This document shows positions 34,205 to 42,926 of a stretch of DNA of 64,000 nucleotides, piece by piece. The notes beneath the pieces were generated by a model. That model ran no database searches and was not told the origin of the DNA. It saw only the letters and a program-made list of their open reading frames with translations. This DNA is from Paraburkholderia nodosa (GTDB taxonomy: Bacteria > Pseudomonadota > Gammaproteobacteria > Burkholderiales > Burkholderiaceae), in contig NZ_MCNV01000004.1 in assembly GCF_001718195.1 (NCBI RefSeq), positions 310,001-374,000 on the forward strand, written 5' to 3'. A program made the position numbers and the translations under genes. Within the stretch, counting starts at the first letter, position 1, and the number at the start of each line of letters is the position of its first letter.

Positions 34205-35008
34205 ATGCAAATTGTCGATGCCCAGGTGCACGCATGGGTGAGCGGAGATTCGACGGGTCATCACCGCCGCACGCCGATCACGCGCGACGTGCTCGTGGAC
34301 GAGATGGCGCGCGCGGACGTGAACCGCGTCCTGCTCGTGCCGCCGCTGTGGGACCCGCAGGGCAACGCCTATTCGCTCGCGCTCGCGCAGGCCGAGCCGG
34401 AGCGTTTCGCGGTCATGGGCTTGCTGGGCGCGGATGTGACGGACCCGGCCGCCGCCATCGAGCGCTGGCGCGACGAGCCGGGCATGCTCGGCGTACGCTT
34501 CCTGTTCAACACGCCTGAGCGCCTGGCGCCGCTGCTCGAAGGCCGTTACGAGCGCGTGTGGCCGGTGGCGCAGGAAAGCGGGCTCGTGGTCGCGCTGCAC
34601 GTACCGGGCGCGCTAGGCGAGGCCCACGCCATTGCACGGCGCTTTCCGCGCCTGCGCCTGATCGTCGATCACCTGGGCGTGCCGCGCGGCGCGAGCGGCC
34701 CGGCTGCGTTCGACCATCTGCCCGAATTGCTGGCGCTCGCGCAACACCCCAACCTGCACGTGAAAGCGGCGGGCGTGGGCGACTATGCGCTCGATCCCTG
34801 GCCGTTCCGCTCGATCGAGGCGCCATTGCGGCAGGTTTTCGACGCGTTCGGCGCCGAGCGCATCGTCTGGGGCAGCGACCTTTCGCGTCTGCATCACCCG
34901 TACCGCCAGTGCGTGACGCACTTCAGCGAGACGCTCGCCTGGCTGTCCGCTGCCGATCGTGCGGCCGTGATGGGCGGCAACCTGTGCCGGTTGCTGGGCT
35001 GGAATTAG
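34205..35008 (+). CDS. LigI-like amidohydrolase_2 family hydrolase
   Basis: A 267-residue TIM-barrel amidohydrolase. The start is MQIVDAQVHAW: the first His of the usual HxH pair is Gln, as in several members that need no metal or bind a single ion. LIVDHLGVPRG, LHVKAAGVG and ERIVWGSDLSRLHHP complete the family. The 2-pyrone-4,6-dicarboxylate hydrolase LigI belongs here, which would fit upstream of LigJ-like enzymes, but lactonases with the same fold cannot be excluded. It lies 60 bp after the isomerase gene. Confidence 0.78.
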   Translation: MQIVDAQVHAWVSGDSTGHHRRTPITRDVLVDEMARADVNRVLLVPPLWDPQGNAYSLALAQAEPERFAVMGLLGADVTDPAAAIERWRDEPGMLGVRFLFNTPERLAPLLEGRYERVWPVAQESGLVVALHVPGALGEAHAIARRFPRLRLIVDHLGVPRGASGPAAFDHLPELLALAQHPNLHVKAAGVGDYALDPWPFRSIEAPLRQVFDAFGAERIVWGSDLSRLHHPYRQCVTHFSETLAWLSAADRAAVMGGNLCRLLGWN

Positions 35009-35111
35009 GCAATCGGGGCACGAGTGATGCGCGCGGCGGTGCCCCATAATGTGCGGTTCGCCGGCGCGCACTAGCAACACAGAACACACATAACGATATC
35101 GGAGACACAAC

Positions 35112-36341
35112 ATGCTGACCCCTGGCGGCTGGCCTTGCATCATCCTGCTCTATCTCTACGGGACCGTGGCGACCTCGCTCGTCACGCAGTCGGTGCCCGT
35201 GATCGGCGACATCGCGCACCAGTTCGGTCTTTCGCATGCGGCGGCTGGCTGGGTGATTTCCATCCCCTCGCTCATCACGGCCGTGCTGGCCCTGTTCGGC
35301 GGCTGGCTCGTCGACCGTATCGGCGACAAGCGCGTGATCGTGGGCGGTTCGCTCTTCGCACTCGCGGGCAACCTCGGCGTGGTGGCGGCGCACGACGTGA
35401 ACATGCTGTTCGCGAGCCGCTTGCTCGAAGGCGTGGGCTATCTTTCGCTCACGGTGGGCGCCGTCACGCTCATCATGCGCACCACGAGCGGTGCGCGCCG
35501 CGGCATCGCGCTCGGCCTCTGGACCTCGCATACGGCGGTCGGTATCGGGCTCACGCTCAGCGTTGTGGCACCGCTCGCGCAACGCGGCGAAATGTGGCGC
35601 TGGGCCTTCGGCGGGCATGCCATCCTGATGGCGGCGCTCGCGCTCGCCGGCTTCCTGCTGCCGGCCAAGACGCAGCAGATGGCCGCGCGCCGGCTTGCCG
35701 ACATCTGGACCGTGGTGAAGAGCCCGCGGCCCTACCGCGTGGCGCTGGCTTCGGGGGCTTCGGCGTTCATCCAGACCGGCATCATGGCCGCGCTCACCGT
35801 GTATCTCGCGAAAACCTTTGGCGTGGCGATTCGCACGGCGGCCGGCGTGGGCACGGTGGCGGAAGTTTTCGTGTGCGTCGGCTGCCTGTCGGTCGGGCAT
35901 CTGCTCAAGGGGGGCACGAGTGCGCGCCTGATCGCGTCGGTCGGCGGCGTGGTCGCGCTCGCCGGCGGGGTGGGCCTCTATTTGCCGGTGACGGGCCTGA
36001 GCGGCGCGGTCGCGGCGGTGTGCGTGTTCTCGGTGGGCATCGGCCTGCTGAACGGCCTCATCTGGACGATGGTGCCGGCGGCCGCGCCGAGCCTCGCGAC
36101 GATGGGCGCGACGAGCGGCCTCGTTGCGCAGGCGACCTATCTCGGCGTGCTGCTCGGGCCGCCCGCGATTTTCGCAAGCTTCTACGAGAGCGGCTGGACC
36201 GTGCGTATCGGACTCGTTGTGATCGCAACCTTGCTGCAGCTCGTACCGTTGCCGATCTGGGGGCGCGCAGCGCCACGCAGCGAGGAGAGCGGCGCTCAGG
36301 CGTCCGGTTCGGCGCCAGCTTCCGCGGCCGGGGGAAACTGA
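35112..36341 (+). CDS. MFS transporter
   Basis: A 409-residue 12-helix MFS protein. Key segments are LVTQSVPVIGDIAHQFGLSHAAAGWVISIPSL in helices 1-2 and GGWLVDRIGDKRVIVGG at loop 2-3. It resembles bacterial drug/anion-type carriers and gives no substrate clue. It is 103 bp after the LigI-like gene and 82 bp before the porin, so it could serve uptake in the same unit. Confidence 0.83.
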   Translation: MLTPGGWPCIILLYLYGTVATSLVTQSVPVIGDIAHQFGLSHAAAGWVISIPSLITAVLALFGGWLVDRIGDKRVIVGGSLFALAGNLGVVAAHDVNMLFASRLLEGVGYLSLTVGAVTLIMRTTSGARRGIALGLWTSHTAVGIGLTLSVVAPLAQRGEMWRWAFGGHAILMAALALAGFLLPAKTQQMAARRLADIWTVVKSPRPYRVALASGASAFIQTGIMAALTVYLAKTFGVAIRTAAGVGTVAEVFVCVGCLSVGHLLKGGTSARLIASVGGVVALAGGVGLYLPVTGLSGAVAAVCVFSVGIGLLNGLIWTMVPAAAPSLATMGATSGLVAQATYLGVLLGPPAIFASFYESGWTVRIGLVVIATLLQLVPLPIWGRAAPRSEESGAQASGSAPASAAGGN

Positions 36342-36423
36342 GTCGGGGAAGGCGGCCCCCGGTGCAAGGGGGCCGGGCGATCCAGGTACTAAACATAACA
36401 ATCAGCATGACTAAGGAGACGAA

Positions 36424-37587
36424 ATGAAGCAAGGAGAATTGGCAGTCAAACGCACGCGCGTAGCGATCCTGGTATCCAGCGCGGTTGCGGGATTGCTGCT
36501 GGGCGCAGTGGGCGTGGACGTGGCACACGCACAGAGCAGCGTGACGCTCTATGGCGTGATTTCGACGTCGCTGGAATACGTGAGCAACGCGAAGGGCAAT
36601 CATCTTTTTGCGCTTTCCAATGCGGGCATGATGCCGCCGCGTTTCGGCCTGCGCGGCGTGGAAGATCTCGGCGGGGGCACCAAGGCCATTTTCACGCTGG
36701 AAAACGGCTTCAACATCACGAACGGCGCGATGCTCAACGGCGGCATCTTCGGTCGCCAGGCGTATGTGGGCCTGAGCAACGACCGGGCGGGCACGGTCAC
36801 GATGGGTCGCCAGTACGAGGAAATGACGAACACCATGTGGTTCGCCACGGCCTCGAACGTCTTCGCAGGGTACGGCGCGCACATTGGCGACAACGACAAC
36901 ATGTTCTTCACGAACCGCTTCAACAACGCGGTGCGTTATGCCTCGCCCACCTACTCGGGCTTCTCGTTCGCGGGCAGCTATGCGTTCTCGAACTCGACAC
37001 AGTTCTCGAACAACAACGGGTTCAGCGGTGCGATGACCTACGCGCGCGGCCCGCTCAAGGTCGGTGCGGCGTTCACGCAGTTCAACCGGCGCAGCAACGC
37101 GGTGCCCTCGAACACCACGAGCGGCGCGGTCGACAGCACGGGCTGGGGCTTCAGCTCGCCGTTCGTCACGAGCCCGACGGGCGCGGGCACCAATCAGCAG
37201 CGCATCATGGGCGTGGGCGGCAGCTACGACTTCGGTTCGTTCCACGTGCTCGGCAACTATACGAACGTGCTGTTCAACTATTCCGATTCGACGGGATTGC
37301 GCCTGCAGAACTTCGAGGCATCGGCGTACAAGCTCTTCACGCCGTTCGTGGAAGTCGGGCTCTCGTATGTCTACACGCTCGGCAACTATTCGATCGGGCG
37401 CTCCACGCACTATAACCAGCTCGATCTCGCGGGCCACTACCTGCTCTCGAAGCGCACCGAGCTGTATCTCATCGGCATCTACCAGCGAGCAAGCGGTCCG
37501 GGCACGTACGCGCAGATCTATACGGCTTCGCCTTCGTCGGGAAGGAACCAGACGCTCGTCGAGACGGGGATCATGCACAAGTTCTGA
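36424..37587 (+). CDS. Gram-negative porin (Porin_4, OmpC-like)
   Basis: A 387-residue outer-membrane porin. The signal peptide MKQGELAVKRTRVAILVSSA...VAHA ends before QSSVTLYGVISTSLEYVSNA, the classic Burkholderia porin N-terminus. GLRGVEDLGGGTKAIFTLENGF, AYVGLSNDRAGTVTMGRQY and the terminal phenylalanine (MHKF) for BamA-mediated assembly are all present. It would form a trimeric 16-strand barrel. TAAGGAG precedes the ATG. As the last gene of the transporter group, it likely admits the same acids. Confidence 0.93.
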   Translation: MKQGELAVKRTRVAILVSSAVAGLLLGAVGVDVAHAQSSVTLYGVISTSLEYVSNAKGNHLFALSNAGMMPPRFGLRGVEDLGGGTKAIFTLENGFNITNGAMLNGGIFGRQAYVGLSNDRAGTVTMGRQYEEMTNTMWFATASNVFAGYGAHIGDNDNMFFTNRFNNAVRYASPTYSGFSFAGSYAFSNSTQFSNNNGFSGAMTYARGPLKVGAAFTQFNRRSNAVPSNTTSGAVDSTGWGFSSPFVTSPTGAGTNQQRIMGVGGSYDFGSFHVLGNYTNVLFNYSDSTGLRLQNFEASAYKLFTPFVEVGLSYVYTLGNYSIGRSTHYNQLDLAGHYLLSKRTELYLIGIYQRASGPGTYAQIYTASPSSGRNQTLVETGIMHKF

Positions 37588-37620
37588 CTGGCGCGGTCCA
37601 GGCGCCTTTAGGTGGCATTG

Positions 37621-37645
37621 ACGGGGCAGCCTGCGGGCGCCCCGT
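37621..37645 (+). terminator. GC hairpin after the porin gene
   Basis: ACGGGGC at 37621-37627 pairs with GCCCCGT at 37639-37645, extended by an inner GCC/GGC with a bulged A. Only a weak U-run (TCTTTT) follows, about ten bases later. It lies 33 bp beyond the porin stop, so it is a probable but not certain terminator. Confidence 0.5.
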
Positions 37646-37674
37646 TCCCTCCAGTCTTTTCACGCTTTCCGCTC

Positions 37675-38070
37675 ATGCAATATCGCAAGCTCGGCGCGAC
37701 CGGCTTGACCGTGGCGCGTCTGTGCCTCGGCACTATGACGTTCGGCGCGCAGACCGACGAGGCAACCTCCCGCGCGATTCTCGATGGCGCGGCCGACAAA
37801 GGCGTGGACTTCATCGATACGGCCGATATCTACCCATCGTCCGAGCAGGTTGGACTCGCAGAAGCAATCGTCGGGCGCTGGCTCAAGGGCCGGCGCGAGC
37901 GCTTCGTCATCGCGACGAAGGGCGGCGGCCGCACGGGCCCCGCCGCATGGGATCGCGGCGGCTCGCGCAAGCACCTGCTGGCGGCTGTCGACGCCTCGCT
38001 CGTGCGCGTGACCCGCGCGGCGCTCGACGAAGCCACGCAGCGTTACCGTATGCAGGATGCACAGCGATAG
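37675..38070 (+). pseudogene. Aldo/keto reductase with most of the barrel missing
   Basis: A 131-codon frame. Residues 1-110 are a normal aldo/keto reductase start: QYRKLGATGLTVARLCLGTM, then FIDTADIYPSSEQ (catalytic Asp and Tyr of the family) and a TKGGG strand, then GSRKHLLAAVDASL. The normal DYIDLY...HxWD continuation is absent. The frame jumps to VTRAALDEATQRYRMQDAQR, which resembles a reductase C-terminal tail. About 200 codons thus appear to have been deleted in frame. The result cannot form the TIM barrel. It is likely a decayed gene. Confidence 0.7.
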
Positions 38071-38128
38071 GCGCAGCGGGCCAGGGAGCGCATACAATTG
38101 AGCCGGACACACTCAAAATTGAACGGCG

Positions 38129-38805
<677 letters not shown>

Positions 38806-38806
<1 letters not shown>

Positions 38807-40230
38807 TGCCGCGCATGGCTGTGCGCTCGCTCGCCACAGGCCTCGCGCTGAGTTTCGCGGGTACCACGCTCGCGGTATTCGCGCTTGTGGGCAGCACGCT
38901 TTATTTCACGCTGGACCGCGAGGTGAAGCAGCAGGACGACCTCGATATTGTGCTGATTTCGCGCCACACGCGCCGCCTCGCGCAGGAACTGCACAACGAG
39001 CACGACGTGCGCGAACATGCGGAGCGGCTCACGAGCCAGGTGCTCGGCAATCCCGCGCTTTCCATGGAAATACTCGGTACCGGCGGTGCGCAACTGGTCG
39101 AGCACAACACGGCGGGCATTGCAGACGCGGCGTTTCCAGAAGCGGCGCTCGCGCGGCGTCTCCCGCCGACGCAACGCATTACCGAAGGCGACGTGGTGGC
39201 ATGGCGCAACGCGCGCGGCGTACCCGTGCGCGGACTCGCTACCGACGCCGCGCTGGCGGACGGCACGCCCGTCACCATCGTCATCGCACGCGACATGACC
39301 GATCGCTGGCAGCTGCTCGATCACTATCGCGAGCGGCTCTACGGTTTCGGCCTGGCGGGCATGCTGCTCGCGTTCCTCATGAGCTGGCTGCTCGTGCGCG
39401 AGTCGCTGCGTCCGCTGCGCGAGATGGCGGCGCGCGCGGCCACGGTCACGGTCGACCGGCTCGATACGCCCATCGAAGTCGAACGCGCGCCGAGCGAGCT
39501 CGAAGCGCTCACGAAATCGCTCAACGCCATGCTCGACCGTTTGCACGGGGGCTTCGAGCGGATGTCGCAATACACGGCGGATCTCGCGCATGACATGCGT
39601 ACGCCGCTCGGCAACCTGCGCGGCGCGAACGAAGTGGCGCTCGCACGCGAGCGCACCACGGCCGAATACGAGGCGTTGCTCGAATCGAATCTGGAGGAAT
39701 GCGAACGGCTTTCGCGCATGATCGAAAGCGTGATCTTTCTCGCGCGTGCGGAGCACCCGCAGTTCATGACGACGCTCGCGGAGTTCGACGTGCACGATGC
39801 GCTCACGCAGATTGCCGACTACTTCGAAGGTCTCGCCGACGAAGCGGGCGTGCAAATCCGCGTGGAGGGCGAGGGCCGCCTGCGCGCGGACAAGGAGCTG
39901 TTCCGGCGCGCCGTGGGCAACCTGCTCGCCAATGCGCTGCGCTATACGCCGCGCGGCGCGGCGATCACGCTGAGCGTCGAGCAGACGCCACGGGCCGTCG
40001 AGGTCACGGTGGCCAATCCGGGCACGCCGATCGAAGCCGCGCTGATGGAACGCATTTTCGACCGCTTCTATCGCGCGGATGCGTCGCGCCATCGCGAGGC
40101 GCGTGCGGGTGCTTCGGCGGGTCTGGGGCTCGCGATCGTGCGCACGATCATGGCGCTGCACGGCGGCTCGGCGCGCGCCGAAAGCGACGCGGCAAGCACG
40201 CGGTTCATCCTGACGTTCGCCCGTTCCTAG
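38806..40230 (+). CDS. Heavy-metal-type sensor histidine kinase
   Basis: A 474-residue membrane kinase. Two hydrophobic segments flank a periplasmic sensor domain at about residues 40-160 (LDREVKQQDDLDIVLISRHTRRL follows the first helix, YGFGLAGMLLAFLMSWLLV is the second). HAMP, then HisKA with the H-box DLAHDMRTPLGNLRG, and HATPase_c with an N-box (NLLANALRYTPRG) and G-box (GASAGLGLAIVRTIM) follow. It pairs with the regulator. Its stop is 26 bp inside the convergent outer-membrane factor gene. Confidence 0.93.
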
Positions 40231-41689
40231 CGCTCAGGTCGCTCAGCGCCGCGCGGTCCCAGCCGCCGCCGAGCGCCTCCAGCAGATGCACGCTCGCATC
40301 GAGCCTTCTTCCTGCGATCTGCTCCTCGTTGCGTTCGTTCGAGAGCGCGATGGTCTGCGCCGTCACGACATCGAGATAGTTCACCGCGCCCGCCTGGTAG
40401 CGGTTGGTGGTGAGCTTGAGCGAGAGTTGCGCGGCGGCGGTGGCGCGCTGCTGGCTTTGCGCTTCGCTCGCCAGCGTGTCGAGCGCGCTCAGGTTGTCTT
40501 CGACTTGCTGGAACGCCGTCAGCACGGTTTGCCGGTAGCCGGCTACTGCCGCATCGTATTGTGCGTTCGCGCCTTTGAGCGTGGCGTCGCGCCGGCCACC
40601 GTCGAAGAGTGTGCCCGCCAGTTGCGAGCCGAGCGACCAGAAGAGGCTGGGCGCGCTCAGCCACGGCGCGAAGAACGTGCTTTCGAGGCCCGCCGTCGCG
40701 GAGAGCGTGAGATCGGGATAAAAGGCCGCGCGCGCTGCGCCGATTCCTGCATTGGCCGCCGCCACACGCCGCTCGGCCGCCGCGATGTCGGGACGCCGTT
40801 CGAGCAGCGCGGAGGGCACCCCCGCGGGAATCGACGGCACGACGGCGGGATCGACACGCGGCGGCAGACTGAACGTCGAAGCGGGCACGCCGATCAGCGT
40901 GGCGATGGCGTGCTGAAGCTGCGCGCGTTGCACGTCGATGTCGCTATCCGCCGTGCGCGCGCTCTCGAGCTGGGTTTGTGCCTGGGCGACGGCGGAGGCG
41001 TCGATCGCGCCGTCGGCGAGTTGCTGCTGCACGATGCGCAGCGCGGCCGCGTAGGCGCTCACGGTGTCATCGAGCAGCTTCTTCTGGCGATCGAGCGAAC
41101 GCAAATCGAAGTAATCCGTCGCCAGCTGGCTCGCAACCGAAAGGCGCACCGATTCGAGGTCGGCTTGCGTGGCCTGGGCGTTGGCGTGGGCCTGGGTGGT
41201 CGCGTCCTTCACGCGCCCGAACAGGTCGGGTTCCCAGCTTGCCGTGAGGCCCGTCGAGTAATCGGGAATCGTCTTGCCCGCAAGCGAATGGTCCACGAGA
41301 TTCTGCGAGGTCCGGTAACGCTGCGCCGCCACGCCTGCCGTGACGGTCGGCGCATAGCCCGCGCGCTGATAGTCGATCATCGCGCGCGCGGCTTCGAGAT
41401 TGGCGACGGCCTGGCGCACGCTCTGGTTCGACACGTCCACGCGGGCTTCGAGCTGGTCGAGGTCGTTGTCGCCGAAGAGCGTCCACCATGGGCCGCGCGT
41501 TTGGGCGTCGGCGGGCGCGGCGACGGTCCAGCCGGGTGCCGCTGCGGGTTGCGTCGTTTGTGTCGCGAAGTGCGCAGGCACGTCCGTCGAGGGTACGCTG
41601 TAATGGGGCAACGTGGTGCACGCCGCGAGCGATGCTGCGGTGAAGGCGACGACGATCCGGCGCAGCGCAGGGAGAGGGCGTTCGAACAT
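40205..41689 (-). CDS. RND efflux outer-membrane factor (NodT-family lipoprotein)
   Basis: A 494-residue TolC-like outer-membrane factor. The signal peptide ends at lipobox SLAAC followed by TTLPHYSVP, so it is lipid-anchored. Two OEP repeats include WWTLFGDNDLDQLEARVDVSNQSVRQAVANLEAARA and the second half RRPDIAAAERRVAAANAGIGAARAAFYPDLTLSATAG. It is the last gene of the efflux operon, 12 bp after the adaptor. Its 3' end overlaps the convergent sensor kinase gene by 26 bp. Confidence 0.93.
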   Translation of the reverse strand: MFERPLPALRRIVVAFTAASLAACTTLPHYSVPSTDVPAHFATQTTQPAAAPGWTVAAPADAQTRGPWWTLFGDNDLDQLEARVDVSNQSVRQAVANLEAARAMIDYQRAGYAPTVTAGVAAQRYRTSQNLVDHSLAGKTIPDYSTGLTASWEPDLFGRVKDATTQAHANAQATQADLESVRLSVASQLATDYFDLRSLDRQKKLLDDTVSAYAAALRIVQQQLADGAIDASAVAQAQTQLESARTADSDIDVQRAQLQHAIATLIGVPASTFSLPPRVDPAVVPSIPAGVPSALLERRPDIAAAERRVAAANAGIGAARAAFYPDLTLSATAGLESTFFAPWLSAPSLFWSLGSQLAGTLFDGGRRDATLKGANAQYDAAVAGYRQTVLTAFQQVEDNLSALDTLASEAQSQQRATAAAQLSLKLTTNRYQAGAVNYLDVVTAQTIALSNERNEEQIAGRRLDASVHLLEALGGGWDRAALSDLSARNGRTSG

Positions 41690-41701
41690 GATGAGCCTCG
41701 C

Positions 41702-42916
41702 TTACGCTTTCGCTTGCGCAGCCGTCGAGGCTGCCGCCACGCGCACGCTCTGGCCGCTCGCAATGGCGTCGCCGGGATTGTTGATGACGCGATCGGTCGG
41801 CGCGAGTCCGGTGGCGATTTCCACATAGGTGCCGAAGTCGCGGCCGATGGTCACCTTGCGCAATTGCACCATGCTCTTTGCATCCACCACCGCGACGGTC
41901 ACGCCGTCCGGGCGGAACAGCAGCGCACTCACGGGCAGTTCGAGCGCCGGCGCGGCCGCCGTGAGCGCGAGGTGCACCTGCGCGTAGGCGCCGGGCATCA
42001 GCGCGCCGTCGTGATTGTCCACATCGACTTCCACATGCAACGTGCGGCTCACGGGATCGATCACGTTCGAACTGCGCGCCACGCTGGCTTCGAAGCGGCG
42101 GCTTGGATATTGCTGCGTCGTCAACCAGACTGCCGTGCCTGGCGTGACGAGGCTCGCGTCGTCCTGAGGCACGTCCACGTACACGCGCAGCCGGTCGGTC
42201 TGCGAGAGATGGAACAGCTCGCCTGGCATCGTGGCGAGGCCGGGCGTGCCGCCCGCGGTGACGAGCGCGCCCACTTGCACGTTGCGCGCCGTAATGACGC
42301 CATCGAAAGGCGCGGTCACCTTCTGGTAGGAAACCAGCTCCTGCAGCCGCGCCACGTTGGCCTGCGCCGCCTGGAGCGTGGCCAGTTTCGCGGCGGCGTC
42401 GCTTGTTTTCGCCTGGGCGTCCTGCTCGGAGACCGATTGCGTCTGCAGCATCGTTTGCCAGCGCTGCGCCGTGCTGCTGGCGAAGCGATAGTTGGCCTGT
42501 GCGGTGGCTTCGTCGGCGCGCGCCTGCTGGAGTTGCGCATCGAGCTCGGGCGTGTCGATCTGCGCGAGCGTCTGGCCTGCCTTCACGTGCGCGCCGATAT
42601 CCGCGTACCAGTGCTGCACGTACCCGCTCGTGCGAGCGTAGATCGAGGCGTCGGCCCAGGACATCACGGAGCCGGGCAGCAACAGGTCCTGCGTGACGGG
42701 TGCGCGCGTGGGCGTGAGGGTGGAGACGATCAGCTCGCGCTGCGCCGCGACCTGCTGCGCTTGCGCCGTGCGCGCCTGGAGGCGCGGTACGATGCCCGCC
42801 GTGAGGAGCGCCGCGGCGATGGCGAGGCAAGTCAGGCCGACGACGACAGCCGAGCGACCTCGCGTTGCGGTTCGCGCCGCGGCATCGCGTTCTTCGTGCG
42901 GTGTCTGCGATTTCAT
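41702..42916 (-). CDS. RND efflux periplasmic adaptor (membrane fusion protein)
   Basis: A 404-residue adaptor. The N-terminal membrane segment VVGLTCLAIAAALLTAGIV anchors it. The biotinyl-lipoyl half (YVQHWYADIGAHVKAGQTLAQIDTPELDAQLQQA) and the return half with APFDGVITARNVQVGALV are followed by the beta-barrel and membrane-proximal domains. ATG at 42916 is used; upstream in-frame starts at 43006 overlap the permease. It links the permease and the outer-membrane factor. Confidence 0.92.
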   Translation of the reverse strand: MKSQTPHEERDAAARTATRGRSAVVVGLTCLAIAAALLTAGIVPRLQARTAQAQQVAAQRELIVSTLTPTRAPVTQDLLLPGSVMSWADASIYARTSGYVQHWYADIGAHVKAGQTLAQIDTPELDAQLQQARADEATAQANYRFASSTAQRWQTMLQTQSVSEQDAQAKTSDAAAKLATLQAAQANVARLQELVSYQKVTAPFDGVITARNVQVGALVTAGGTPGLATMPGELFHLSQTDRLRVYVDVPQDDASLVTPGTAVWLTTQQYPSRRFEASVARSSNVIDPVSRTLHVEVDVDNHDGALMPGAYAQVHLALTAAAPALELPVSALLFRPDGVTVAVVDAKSMVQLRKVTIGRDFGTYVEIATGLAPTDRVINNPGDAIASGQSVRVAAASTAAQAKA

Positions 42917-42926
42917 TATGGAATCC

